A stretch of DNA of 64,000 bases, from contig NC_068340.1 of NCBI RefSeq assembly GCF_014633365.1, forward strand, positions 21,679,879 to 21,743,878. The letters run 5' to 3'. This DNA is from Diospyros lotus. Its lineage: Eukaryota > Streptophyta > Magnoliopsida > Ericales > Ebenaceae. This document shows positions 1-11,329 of this stretch, piece after piece. Every line of letters starts with the position of its first letter. Position 1 is the first letter of the stretch. Position numbers and translations under genes: made by a program. The notes below the pieces were generated by a model that was not told where the DNA came from, did no database searches, and was given only the letters and a program-made list of their open reading frames with translations.

Positions 1-641
1 CGACACGGCCAGACATCGCCTTTGTAGTAAATCGCCTAGCTCAGTTCATGCACAAACCCACTACTATGCACATGGAAACTCTTAAACTCCTACTACGATA
101 TCTCAAAGCTATAGTCTTTCATGGAATTCATCTTCATAAAGGTCGTCCATCTTCTCTCTATGCCTTTAGTGATGCAGATTGGGTCGGCAACAAGGATGAT
201 TACATTTCAACATCCGTTTATCTTGTTTTTTATGGTGGGAATCTCATCTCTTGGAAATCTTCCAAACAACGTGCAATGGCTCGCTCATCTACAAAGGCCG
301 AATTTCAATCCTTAGCAACAACCTCCACTAAACTCACATGGATTCAGTCTTTGATCTCTGAACTCTACATCCATGTTTCCACAAGTCCCTACCATCTATT
401 GTGACAATATCAGTGCCGCATATCTTTCCCTTAATCCACTAATGCACAATCATATGAAATATATAGCAATTGATGTGCACTTTGTTCGTGATCTTATCCA
501 AAAAGGTATTCTCTGCGTGCAACATATCTCCACCACCGACCAACTTGCTGACTATCTCACCAAGCCTCTATCCAAACAACGTCATCACTATCTCAAACAC
601 ATGATTGGTGTCCTCAATGGCACACTACTCTTGCGGAGGCA
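1..641 (+). pseudogene. Copia RNase H region, 3' end of pol, frameshifted
   Basis: This is the last part of a Ty1/copia polyprotein and it runs off the left edge of the window. The frame from 48 reads the typical copia RNase H pattern: SDADWVGN, then ISWKSSKQ, then RSSTKAEF. Near 375-400 the frame shifts. The second frame (373-681) carries YCDN, then HMKYIAIDVHFVRD, then TDQLADYLTKPL, the usual end of copia RNase H. The two frames together make one domain, so a single frameshift has broken it. It is followed by a purine-rich tract and a short LTR. The family assignment is secure; the element is no longer coding. Confidence 0.9.
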
Positions 642-822
642 TGTCAAGGCAATATCTTATCCCAAATATTCCATCTCCTAAAGTTAATTATTAGTTGTTA
701 TGTAGCCAACTGATAGGCATTGTGCTTATTTTGGTCCAATGTGTATATATATGGTATATACCTCTTATATTGAATTAATGAAAAAAAAAAAATCATTTTC
801 CATACACTTATTCTTCACAACA
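642..822 (+). mobile_element. Short 3' LTR of the Copia element
   Basis: The sequence begins TGTCAAGGCA directly after the tract TTGCGGAGGCA, which serves as polypurine tract, and ends near TTCACAACA. Inside are a TATA-like run (GTATATATATGG) and an A-run after TTGAATTAATG. A length of about 180 bp suits the short-LTR copia lineages. The right boundary is approximate because the 5' partner lies outside the window. Confidence 0.6.
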
Positions 823-1227
823 CATATTCTCTCGATTGCAGACGAGATGAATCGATTGTAGAAGAAAAGGAAAAGCAAAGGAAAGAAAGGCGAATCGATT
901 ACAGACCAATCTGCAACTACCGTCGAAGCGATTACAAAATTTTGATGGCATTAAATATATTTTCATCATTAGAAAGCCATGCGATTAATCATTTATTATT
1001 TAATATTTTACTCTTCTTTTTGTTTTCATTATTTCTCTCCCAAATGAATATATTTATATATATTTCACATTACATTACTTCACTTCTTCTCTCAAATTAA
1101 GAGAAAATATTTTATATTTTATTCTATTCTACTTCCATTCCCTTTAAACTTTCTCCCACAAAAAGCTTTGTAGGCACCCGGTGAAATAAATTAATGCACG
1201 TGTTATTCATTAAATTACAAAATTATA
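823..1227. other. AT-rich spacer, nothing recognised
   Basis: This stretch between the Copia LTR and the putative Helitron start holds AT-rich sequence and a degenerate repeated phrase (ATCGATTGCAGA / ATCGATTACAGA) at 830-930. I see no gene or RNA. Confidence 0.4.
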
Positions 1228-1262
1228 TCTATATAATAAAGCACAACAGTTTTTGAAAATGT
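1228..1262 (+). other. Candidate Helitron 5' terminus
   Basis: TCTATATAATAAAGCACAAC follows an A. A 5' TC and an AT-rich leader ending in AAAGC are usual for plant Helitrons. The downstream TTTTTGAAAATG...AAAGAGAAACATTT is echoed near 7019-7056. Confidence 0.5.
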
Positions 1263-1360
1263 CTCAAAAGAGAAACATTTCAATGGCTATGATCAATTTT
1301 TGATATTTGATGGTTGATATTAAAAAATTTTCCCGTCCACAGCGCAACTCCCTCTGTCTC

Positions 1361-1960
1361 TCTCTCTCTCCCTCCCACCCACCCACTCACTCCCTGCCTC
1401 TCTCTCTCTCCCTCTCACAGACACACTCACCCACGCCGTCGTCGCCTTCCCTCCATCGTTTGCTGTTGCAACCAAATCTCAAAGGTATGTGATGTTTGTT
1501 GTGTATATGTATGTGTGTGTGTGTGTTTATATACTAACTCTATGTGTATATTATGTATATGTGTGTGTTTTATGTGTGTATATATCTATATGTATATGGG
1601 TGTGTGTGCGACAACCGTGAGGTGTGTCGATGATGGCGGTCGACCCACCGCCAACCCAAGCTTCCTCGACTGCGAAGGGTCAGGGAAACCAAGCTTCGCA
1701 GTCGGGGAACCCAGGCAATGGCAATGGGTCGGCAACTATCGCCGACCCACCTCGCGATCGTTGCATGCGCACACACACACACACACACAGTGCCCTAATG
1801 GCAGTGGGTCGGCAGCCGACCTTAGCGATGGCGATGGGTTGACAGCCGACCTAAGCAATGGCGGTGGGTTGGCGGACTGTTTCTCACCTCAATCTCTGTC
1901 TTCTTTCTTTCTTTCATATAATTTATATATACCTGTGTGTGTGTGTGTGTGTGTTCATCA
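1361..1960. repeat. CT, GT and TA microsatellites with GC-rich repeats
   Basis: CT-rich runs (1355-1415), (GT)n and TATGTGTG runs (1500-1610, 1770-1788, 1935-1953) and a GC-rich block rich in CGACCCACC and GGGTCGGCA phrases. Long frames here are simple-sequence translations. Confidence 0.7.
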
Positions 1961-2402
1961 AAGGAGTTGTATTTGTCTTTGTTCTGAGGAGGCGAGCCCA
2001 GGGCCAAAGTCGCCGACAATGAAGGAAGAAAATGGTCAACGTTGGAGAACAGAGGATGTGTTTGTAATATCCCAAAATTTGGAGATAAATAATAGTTATT
2101 AATTTTGATATTCGAAGTCATTATTGAATATTTAGAGATTTTAGAAAAAATATTTATTTATATTGTTTTGAGGAAATGAGTAACTAAGGTAATTAATTGT
2201 TTTATTTTGAAATATTTATGGAAATAGGGAAAAGTTGAAATAAATTAAATTGGGAGTTTTTTGGAAGTTTCTAGTGTTAGTGTAAATATTAGGAGGGGGT
2301 GTGTGTGTGAATTTCAAAAGATGGGAGGGGGGGTTGGCGTGATTTTGGAAAAAAGACCAAGGGTCCCCTTAAATTAAATGGAGTGCATTATATGTGTGAG
2401 GG

Positions 2403-2464
2403 TGCAGTTGGGTCGGGTGGTTCGCGCGCGAGACGGGCCTGGGCGAGGTCGCAGGTTCAATTCT
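2403..2464 (+). promoter_or_regulatory. tRNA-like segment in the LTR (weak Pol III A/B boxes)
   Basis: TGCAGTTGGGTCGGGTGG followed about 50 bp later by GGTTCAATTCT, which fits the B-box consensus GGTTCRANNC. It sits at the same relative place as the clearer A/B boxes of the young LTRs. Function is not shown. Confidence 0.35.
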
Positions 2465-3907
2465 CGTGGGAGGCTGCGTGCGCGAGGAAAATGGCTGAAT
2501 TTTTCAGCCAAGGGGGGGCGAAACGACGTGGTTTCTGCCCAAGGCGGTGGCAGCCATATGCAGTTGCAAGCCGCGCCACGTGGCGGCTCCTGGGTCGCCA
2601 ATTGTCCCTTGCGCACGAAGCAGCATTTTGCTGCATTTTAAGAGGCCAAATTTGGCCATTTTGCAGGCAAAACAGAGAAGAGAAGAAAAGAGGGAGAGAA
2701 AGAGAGAAATTAAGGGAGAAGAAGAAGAGCTCGCGAGCAGCAGTTGGGAAGGAATAAAATTGGAGGAAATTAAGAGATTTTGGGGATTTATTAGTGTTTA
2801 AAATATTCAAGTAAGTGGGTAAAGTTAGTATAAATGTTATATGTTTAAATTATAAAATTTATACGGTTAGATTATGTAGTTTACGAGGTTAGATTTAATT
2901 AATTTAAGTTACGGTCCTATTAATACAGCAAAACGTTTTACTTCGCAACGAGAGCACAAAAGAGGCCGAAATCAACCATTTTCAGGCAAGCTCCTAACTC
3001 TCTCCTCGTGTTAATTATTTTCCGTGAAAGTCTTCGAGGTATCTTGTACTCTAAACTCTCCTTCACCTTGACTCGGTTCCACGCATTAATAATAATATTC
3101 CGCGTGGCAACCACCCTACGATTTATATGTTATTAATGAGATTATTTTTGATAGAATAAGTTAAGCAAAGATATCTTGATGTCTTTCATTTTGACCGTTA
3201 CAGAGCTTTGTATCGCTCCATTTTCCTTGGGAATGATGCCGAACCCGATGGGTTAGGTTCGTAGAAGAGTCAGTATGATTTATGGGGTTATGTTAAAGAG
3301 TTTAATTGGACAAGTAGGTGGTTTATTTCCATGTTTATAAGGGATGAGAATGAGAACGGTATTGTGATGTTCATGAGATTATGTAAATGAAGAGTTATGA
3401 AGAAATATTGTGTAATGCTAAGTTTAGAGGATATAAAGTTAATAGTGTCAGTAAGTGTGTCTAAGGGTATGGGGTACAAAGTCACTAACTGTCGATCGTG
3501 GGTCGTGGCAGTTGATGGTTGGATGTATGGGCGCCCGTCATCAATTGTTACGATAAGAGTTAGACAGGTCAGAAGAGCTAGTATTCCAGATTTCCACCTT
3601 GATTTGTGCATATCATGATGTGTGTGCTACAGGGGGTTGGGTTGCATTCACTTAGGGACATGCTTTGTGTGTGATGGGATGTGTGAGCATTTGCATGACC
3701 TAGTTGGTCTGAGAGCCAACTTGGGTATCCTAGGTGAACATATGCACTTAGAGCATATCGCATGCGTGTATTCCTATGTGGGCGTAGCAGGGCTTGATGC
3801 TTGGTTTATAGGGGCCTTGTCATCACGTTTATGCTACAGAAGCCATTGCATTTCCTATTTGTTGCATTGCATGGTGATGATGCAACCTCGAGGAAAGACT
3901 TTAAAAA

Positions 3908-4035
3908 TTAGCTCGAGGTTGGCCCGAGGGAGCTTCGGCTCGGCTTAGTTATTAGCTCGGGGTTGGCCCGAGAGAGCTTCGGCTTGGCTTAGATATTAGC
4001 TTGGGGTTGGCCCGAGGGAAGACCAAGTTCGCGAT
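3908..4035 (+). repeat. 44-bp tandem repeat inside the solo LTR
   Basis: Units start at 3908, 3952 and 3996 with TTAGCTCGRGGTTGGCCCGA and continue with GAGCTTCGGCT. The last unit ends GAAGACCAAG. A further unit with the same GAAGACCAAG ending lies at 5790-5832, beyond the inserted repeat. Confidence 0.75.
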
Positions 4036-4129
4036 GGTTTTATTGTTACTGTTATTTTGGGCGAGAGTACTGGCTGCACTCTCACCCTGCCATTAAAACA
4101 AAAAACAAAACACAATAAAAAAAATTATA

Positions 4130-5745
4130 TATATATTTTTTTATTTAGGTGAGAGGTTTATACTCGTCAGTGTACGAGTGCAGTTGTAGTCCAAATTTAA
4201 ATTTATATTTTCTGGATGAGTCCAGGTCGTCTACTGAGAGATTTATTTATGGCAAAAACAAAAGAATGTCACACACACGCACACGCATTTAGATGAATTG
4301 GTAACAAGATTTTGTTTTATGAATTTTTTTTTTAATAACAAATATTAGAAAATAAAGCAAGGTAGAAGTTAAAATAAATGCTTAATGTGAGGATATTAAA
4401 TTAGATAGCACTTGAGTTAAGACAATTTCAGCACCAACCCATTAATTCCCAAATTTTAGCAAACAAGGTTAGTAACATTAATTTAATTTCAGATATGGGG
4501 GTTTGTTACTAAATACAATTAGAGATGATGATAGTTCTAGTTTAAGCAATCCCCATACATGATATGCGAGATTCTAATTTGAGCAACTACCATAAATCTA
4601 ATTACAATTAATATACAAAACAACTAAATTAATCATCCGGGTTTGGGTATGATAGCATTTCCAGTTCTAGTAACTCTCATGCGTGACATGAAAGCTCTAA
4701 GTTAGGCTTACGCTCCAATCCAAACCTAGTGATTTCCCAATAATTAAAACTCACTCATACTGAAATTTAAATTAATGATACTCATTTCAAGCGCAGCTTT
4801 CTTTGGGAATCATTGGCGTTGGAGACTGTCCTTGCCTTAACCCAAGATTAGGTTTAGCTACTTATTTCCATTTAAAAGTTAATTAACAAGAATTTAAATG
4901 GCGTAATTTAAATAACAGAATTTAAATGACAAGAATTGAAATAGCATAAACTAACCGGCCATTTAGGCGGTGGATAATTGAAAGACAAGAATTAAAATTG
5001 CAGAAATTTAAAGGCAAAAATTAACCGATCATTTAGGCGGTAGATAATAAAGTAACAATAAATGACATAAGAATTTAAAAGAAGAAAGAAAGGAAGTAAG
5101 ATTACAAGAGAAAACAAGAGAGAGAATAAGAGCAATTCTCTAAGGGAAACTCTAAGAACAAAACTAAACTTTGATTCAAGTAATAACCACCTCTTCACAA
5201 ATGCACCAAAGTGAGCTATTTATAGCCCACAAGATGCATTACAAGCCACACAATTATACAACAAAACATTCACCTAACTAATGGAAGAAAATTAGGTAAA
5301 AGACAAAAAATACAAAAGACTTTAGGTGGTGGACTTCTCATAAGAATACAAAAGACTTTAGGTGGTAAAACATTTATAAAAAAAATACAAAATAAAGAAA
5401 AGTCTTCTATAAATTAGGCTTTGTTGGGCCTTTGATTGGTCTTGGGCCTTTAGTTGGTCTTGGGCTTTTTTTTTTTATGTTGGATTCTACTTGATAGTTG
5501 GACCAAATGCACTTGAAACATCCTCTAGACTCCATAGTTGGCCCATGATTTTGAGCAACACTAATGGGTAATCCAATGTCTTCGATTTATGCCCCTAATT
5601 AATTATAGAAGTCAACTTCCTTGCTTCATCCTGTAATAATATGTAATACGAATAATTATTTATTTTAAGCATAATTATAAAGTCAAAATGAGGATATAAT
5701 TCATTAAGATTTAGGAAATATTAACCCCTCATCAAGTACCGTGCC
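4130..5745 (+). mobile_element. Dispersed non-coding repeat, class unknown, copy 1
   Basis: This block interrupts the solo LTR and is homologous to about 43915-45985. Shared landmarks in order are ACTCRTCAGTGTRCGAGTG, GATGAGTCC, repeated phrases such as CCATACATGRYAT, GGTATGATAGCATTT, TTAGGCTTACGCT and a TTAAAGACAGAAATTAAA-type tail. The ends (GGTGAGAGGTTTATA and the complement of TATTAACCCCTCATCA) form only a weak inverted repeat. There is no coding capacity, LTR or transposase. It could be a non-autonomous TIR element or part of an unrecognised retroelement. Confidence 0.55.
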
Positions 5746-7253
5746 AGGTGTCGGGAGTACCGACTTGGTGAGCTTCAGCTCAACTTAGATATTAGCTCGG
5801 GGTTGGCCCGAGGGAAGACCAAGATTGCGGAAGTATACGATTATGTGATGTATGACAGGAAGAATATATGAGGATATGATGGGTATCAGGAAGAGCATGT
5901 AACGAGTATCAGGAAAAGCTAAATGTTGAATGTCAGGAAAAGCAGACCATGTCAGGAAAAGGCGGGTCCAAGAGAATGATGAAATGGTAGCCTATGTTAG
6001 GCTACAATAGGTTTGTATGCAGGACCCGGGTGCCAATGTGTGACTTATGTGGGCCCCTAGTTCCTTATGTGCAGTTAAATTTATGTTATGCATGTAAAAG
6101 TAAGGCACGTATGGATCATGACATGATGTGATTGCATTGACATGAATTGCATAGGGTGTTATGGGAAGAGTCATACCTTAAACCTATAGCCTTTCTTTCA
6201 TGAGCTTGCTGAGTCTTTCGACCACATGTGCGTTTAGCAGGGTTTGGGTCCAGGCCATCGTGTCAAGATAGTAAATGCAGAGCTCTCTCGAAACTAGATC
6301 CTGGGTGTCGTTGTGCTTATGTTAAGATTAATGGTTATGTTTTTGAGATTAACCTATGTTATGTAAGCCCAGATGGGCCCAAGTGGTGATTGATTATGTA
6401 AAAACGATTATGAGATGCTATATAAAAGAAAAATTATGATTTAATAAGGGTTGTGTGTGAGTTGTAGATGCGTCATTGTTCGATATCATTTAAATAATGA
6501 CCTTCTTATGGATCCTCTATCCGCGATAGGGGCTCCGGGAGGCGGGCCGTTACAGTGTTAGCGACGGTGCAAGGAGGAAGATGCAGTCGACGACGACACA
6601 AGAAGGAAATGAGGCAAGAAGAAACCTAGCTATAGAAAGAAGAAGATGAGTTTTAGTTTGGCCCAAATTGGGCTATCGAGTCAGATCTAGGTCGCCCGAT
6701 CTATTAAAAGATCCATTAGAGGATCTGGGGCAGCAATGAATTTATTTCAAATGGGTTGGGCTTGAATTGGGTCTGGGGCATTTATTTTATTAAATAAAGT
6801 GGACCAATTTTATTTTTGGGCCTCATTTCACTATCTCAACCCATATATATATTGGGCTATATTTTTATCATGGGTTTTATTTAATTTGTTTTGATTATAT
6901 TTTTAGCCATTAAGTTAATATGCACTAAACAATAAATGAGACTATTAATATTAATTATCTCAATTTTTTTTAAATCAAAAACTGGGTTTATTATTTATAA
7001 AGTTCACTTTAAGGCATGAATTTGAAAATGTATAAAATGTAAAAGAGAGACATTTTAATGGCTGAGATTACTTTGTATTCCCGCCCAACAATTCCTCTCT
7101 TTCTCTCTCTTTCCCTGCCTTTGTCTGCCTTCTCTATTCTTCTTCATTTCTCAACTTTTGCTCTTCCTCTATTTTTTTGCTTCTTTCTCTCTATTTTTTT
7201 GATACAGGCACATATATATACACAACCTCTTTTACTCTCATCGGTGTTGGCAG

Positions 7254-7935
7254 CTAAGTTGCACGAAAACAGAAATGGGAGACGTTTCCGATAGGAAACG
7301 GAAACACGAAAACGGCATTTTTCTAAAAAGGTAGGAAACGGAAACGAGGGGTAAACTGTAAATTTTAAAAATATAGGGGTTTTTTTATAAATATAATTTT
7401 TAATATAAAAAAATAAAAAATATTTAAATATAAATAATAAACATAAATTTTATAATGTATTAAAAATATATATAAAAATATATAGAGAGAGAGAGAGACA
7501 TATATATATTGATAAATATAACTTCACACATATATATATATATACATAAATATACATACAGAGAGAGAAAGGGAATCAACTCACCAACATGGTTGTTCTG
7601 TATTCTGGCTTTGGAACAAGTCACCAACAGAGAGAATCAATTCAATTCAAAGAATAATATCAATCTAACAGCGTTGGAAGAAGAAGGAAATTACTGGCAA
7701 AAATCGAAGAAAAAATGGCTGGAAGAAAAGAAATAGCCGGGCAGCTCGCTGGAAATGCGTTTCCGGCTGGAAACGCGTTTCCGGCTACGTTTATTAATTT
7801 CTGAAACGACCCAAAAGTTTTCAGTAATTACACAAACGGCCCGAAAAACGTTTCGAGCCGTTTTTCCCGTTTCCGAAATGGGAAACGATTCGAAAACGCC
7901 AAAACGACGCCTCCGAGCGGTTTTCGTGCTTTACA
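7254..7935 (+). mobile_element. 682-bp non-autonomous TIR element, copy A
   Basis: GTTGGCAG occurs immediately on both sides (7246-7253 and 7936-7943), giving an 8-bp duplication (9 bp with one mismatch). The left end CTAAGTTGCACGAAAAC matches the complement of the right end (GTTTTCGTGCTTTA). Both arms are rich in GGAAACG/CGTTTCC, and the centre holds TA and GA microsatellites. A related element (copy B) lies at 42920-46393 with a 9-bp duplication. TSD size leaves hAT or Mutator open; copy B favours Mutator. The frames inside are not genes. Confidence 0.7.
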
Positions 7936-8532
7936 GTTGGCAGTTGACAGTTGCCATCGCCCTAAACACACAGACACACACACATACACATATATATAGA
8001 TAGATAGATATCTACACTCGATTGGCTGCTGGTAGCGGCCGACCCATAACCCCTGATCGGCAACGATAAGGGGTTCGACAAACCCCTGACCTGCGGGCCC
8101 CCGACCAGCCGCTGTCAGGGGCTCTCCAAATTTTTTTAAAATTTAATTTAAAAAAAAAAATATACAATTTTTTAAATTTCTAAATATCAATACTTCATTT
8201 TATTTGAAATCTTTTAAATAAGAAAACACCAATAGTATAAGTTTTAATTTTTTTAAAAAGAGATTTTGATATTTAAAATTTGGTGTTTTTAGTGTAAAAT
8301 TTTATTCAAATAATCAATTAAATCGGTCGTCTTCTTTGTTGAGGAATGAGACATGGCTACCATTTATGAAGTCACTACCTCCCCATTGGTCACCGGTAAT
8401 GAGTCATCTTTGGTTGCTCAAATCTGAAACAATACAAGACTAAATTTTTTTTTTTATACAGAAAATACAACTGAATTTCCTTAATCCAAAAATTTTTTAC
8501 ATAACGATTTTTTTTTTTTAAAATAAGGCAAA

Positions 8533-8950
8533 TGTAATGACCCGATGTTAGGACTCGGGAATGATTTTGCATGCCTTGATGCTAATCTGATTGTAAAAAT
8601 AAGGCAAATGTAATGTTGTGGGATTTAATGGATTGGAATGTTGATGTTAGGTGTAAGTTGCTTGGGTGTTATATGTAAGTGGTGTGGGTGTGATCGAGTG
8701 TATAAAGAAGAAAATGATAGTGTTTAACCGAAGGCATCCGAATGAGGCTTGATCCATTCGGATGTATTGGATGCTTGGCCACATTCGGATGAGGCATGAT
8801 GTATTCGGATGGCTTGGGAAAGCATTCGAATGGAGAGACCACACATTCAGATGTCACTTATATGAGTTTCTCACCTTTTATGAACATTCGTATGTCACTC
8901 TCATGCTTTCTCTTCTTTTCTCTCATGCATTCAGATGTGGGCAGTATAAC
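8533..8950. repeat. Decayed LTR-like segment with repeated palindromic decamer
   Basis: TGTAATGACCCG at 8533 resembles a Ty3/gypsy LTR start. It is followed by eight variants of CATTCGGATG / CATCCGAATG at 8735, 8755, 8782, 8802, 8823, 8844, 8885 and 8928. The motif is nearly its own reverse complement. No right LTR end could be fixed. Confidence 0.45.
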
Positions 8951-9751
8951 ATTTAATATTTAATAATGATATCAAAGTAAGAATCTTAATTCGAAATTTA
9001 ATATTTTTATCTTTAGGTATTGAATCTTTGATACTTAAATAAATGTGAAATTAAGTTACTTAAAGATGCAAATATTTAAAAAGAATTCATTTATTCGTAT
9101 TATTTTTTTTAATTTTATTTTTATTTTATTACAATAATTTTTTTAATTAAAATAATATAAAAATCAAAAGGTTTCCGACCACTCACGATTGGGAACCCAA
9201 GGCTTCCCTAATCGTGTGTAGTCGGGGAACCCAAGGTTCTCTTCAACCCTAAACTGGGGTTCCCTCCTTTGATGTCAATAACATTAACTGGTGTGCAATT
9301 TAATTTTAATTTCTTTTAGATTGTAGAGTACCGGTTGTTGTGCATTATTTAATATTTAATTTTTTTTTATATTCGATTTGTTTGAAATTATAGAATATAG
9401 GCTAGTATGTATTGTTTAATATTTAATTTTTAATTTTATTTATTCAAATTGTAGAGCACTTAGTGATGTGCTTTATTATATAGATTTAGTAATTTTTTTT
9501 TATTATAAAACGTTAACAAGTGTACAATTATTTTAATTTCTGTTTTTGGTTTAGTGTTTATAATTTTTTTTTTTTTGCTTGCTCTTATATTTTAATTTGC
9601 AATATTGGTGAACATTATAAATCTTATATATTTGTTTCTTATTTGAGTTTTGTAAAGCGTTTAATACAAACAAATTGTTATAAATTCTTCACAAATTTTA
9701 ATATAATATATATAAATTATAACTATATTTTAATTTTAATTTTATTTATAC
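8951..9751. other. AT-rich Helitron tail with degenerate repeats
   Basis: Several loosely repeated units of about 100 bp contain phrases such as TTGTAGAGYACY, GTGTGCAATT and TTTAATATTTAATTTT. They lead to the Helitron 3' hairpin. No gene is seen. Confidence 0.5.
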
Positions 9752-9779
9752 CGTGCCTTTAGGCACGAGTATACGCTAG
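9752..9779 (+). other. Helitron 3' terminus: hairpin plus CTAG
   Basis: CGTGCCT-TT-AGGCACG forms a 7-bp stem with a 2-base loop, followed after 8 bases (AGTATACG) by CTAG and then T. This is the textbook Helitron end (subterminal hairpin, CTRR, T of the target). Confidence 0.75.
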
Positions 9780-9802
9780 TATACATATATAACAGGAAAT
9801 GA

Positions 9803-9833
<31 letters not shown>

Positions 9834-10205
9834 AGTCTAAGGGCATCTTGTTTTTGAATATTTTTAGGTCATTTTTAGAATTTTTCAGGTCTTTTATATG
9901 AAATTAAGGTATTTTTTTAATATTTTTAGGTTTTTTAATGAAAATTTTAAGTATTTTTATAAAATTTATAGTTATTATCAAATTTGGTCTTATTTTCATA
10001 TAAGAAATTAAATGTTAAATTTTTTTAATTGTTAAAAACTAAATGTCATATTTATATATTAAGTCTAATATGATGTATCTAGCTAACATGATAATTTTTA
10101 ATGTATCATGGCATCCTACGTGAAGTAGATAACAGTTATGTTTACTTTTACTCATGCTAAGGATTTAAAATAATATTTTTTAATAATTTAAATACCAAAT
10201 GTTAA
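9780..10205. other. AT-rich intergenic DNA
   Basis: AT-rich sequence with a short (TA)n(CA)n run at 9806-9830. It ends in the TAA target site of the next MITE. No gene is seen. Confidence 0.5.
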
Positions 10206-10716
10206 GCTTGCATTCTCTTTGCTATTTTCAAGTTATTTTTAGTTTTTGATTTTTTAAAATAATGAAAATGCGTTCACTTTATTGTTTTTAAAAATGTATT
10301 TTTGAAAAAAAAATTGTAAAAAAACTCTAAACAATAAAAAGTTGTTTTAGGTGTTTTTATTCAAAACAAACTCTAAACTCAAAACATATTTATTTATTTA
10401 TATTTTATTATTGTAATGGAAAAGAATATTACAAAATTCATTAACTTTAAAATGTATATATTTTTTTAATAATATATTAACATTAAATATTTTTAATTTA
10501 CTAAATAATCAAATTTATTGAATAAAATATTATTAAAAAATTATTTTCAAAACTTCAAAGAGAATGTATTTTTTAATTTTCTGTTTTAAAAAATAGTTTT
10601 TTAAAATGACAAAGAGAAAGTGTTTTTAATTTTCTAAAAACAGACTATCGAAATAGAAAACTGAAAATGAATTTAAAATTTAAAATTAAAAATTAAAAAA
10701 TAAAGAGAACACAATC
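10206..10716. mobile_element. Harbinger/Tourist-like MITE, copy 1
   Basis: TAA lies on both sides (10203-10205 and 10717-10719). The left end GCTTGCATTCTCTTTG matches the complement of the right end (GATTGTGTTCTCTTTATT). The 511-bp interior is AT-rich and non-coding. Copies with the same ends and TAA duplications lie at 36381-36894 and 53213-54814. A 3-bp TAA/TTA duplication is the PIF/Harbinger hallmark. Confidence 0.75.
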
Positions 10717-10719
10717 TAA

Positions 10720-11329
10720 TATTTTATATTTTAGTGATCAAACACTATATGTTATAATGATTAAAGTATCTCGATATGTATTAGCCCAATAATCTACCAT
10801 GCATATAAAAGAATGGGTCAAAATAGGCTAATTTTTTGTGAGCTGATCAAACTAAGAAAATCAAATAAATTACAAAATCAACGGATCAATTTTAATTTTT
10901 ATGCAGAACTATCAAATAACTTTTAATTTTTTATTTTTTAATAAATGGATAAATTAATTTAATTAACTATGAGTGAAAAAAATAAAAAAGAAAGTATCGA
11001 TTGAAAGTGATTTACGAGTTCACCATTAGTCTTACCATCTTTGGGGTCTAACTTGCATTATCTATCTTCCATGAAAGGAGCAGTAATGTCAACAACGACA
11101 TAAACTGTAACATGGTGCCTACGCGGATCATCTCCTCCACTAAACTGTCTTCACTTATTATTATTATTATTTTAATTGATACGGTAAAAATAGATAAAGC
11201 GACTATAAAGTACCATTAATTTATTTGAGGGGTGAAAAACATTTTTTTTTTAGGAAAATAATTAAAAATAAATTTTCTATTTGAGATATGATAAGTTTTT
11301 TTAATTTCCACTACATTTGGAGGGTAAAG
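10720..11329. other. AT-rich spacer, nothing recognised
   Basis: AT-rich DNA with a (TTA)n run near 11155-11171. No coding, RNA or repeat boundary could be supported. Confidence 0.4.

Larger units (their letters stand above)
2063..6554 (+). mobile_element. Solo LTR, Ty3/gypsy Tekay-like, with nested insertion
   Basis: The block begins TGTAATATCCCAAAATTT and ends GGGCCGTTACA. It is flanked by a perfect 5-bp duplication GTGTT (2058-2062 and 6555-6559), so this is one LTR left after recombination. The same start and several internal blocks occur in the 2739-bp LTRs at 12545 and 17782: the CCACGTGGC region, the TTACTTCGCA block, and CTTGCTGAGTCT...CGAC near 6200. A dispersed repeat (about 4130-5745) interrupts it, so the LTR itself is about 2.9 kb. 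It is clearly older and more diverged than the pair at 12545/17782. Confidence 0.85.
1228..9779 (+). mobile_element. Non-autonomous Helitron-like element, heavily nested
   Basis: The left end reads A|TCTATATAATAAAGC and the right end is a short hairpin followed by CTAG|T, the signature of plant Helitrons, which insert between A and T without duplicating the target. Removing the solo LTR (2063-6554) and the small TIR element (7254-7935) leaves about 3.3 kb. The interior has CT- and GT-rich microsatellites, GC-rich blocks with GTCGGGGAACCC-like phrases (about 1620-1880, 8030-8110, 9175-9260) and an AT-rich tail of degenerate repeats. No Rep/helicase is present. A second stretch resembling the left end (near 6985-7090, compare 1248-1340) suggests two related Helitrons may be fused, so pairing of these exact ends is an inference. 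Confidence 0.5.

Noticed and set aside
1314..2102. 262-residue frame
   Set aside because: It is built mainly from CT, GT and TA simple repeats (runs of Ser/Leu/Pro and Cys/Val) and runs into the LTR start at 2063.
2403..2464. True tRNA gene in the solo LTR
   Set aside because: The B box fits, but acceptor and anticodon stems do not pair convincingly; reported only as tRNA-like.
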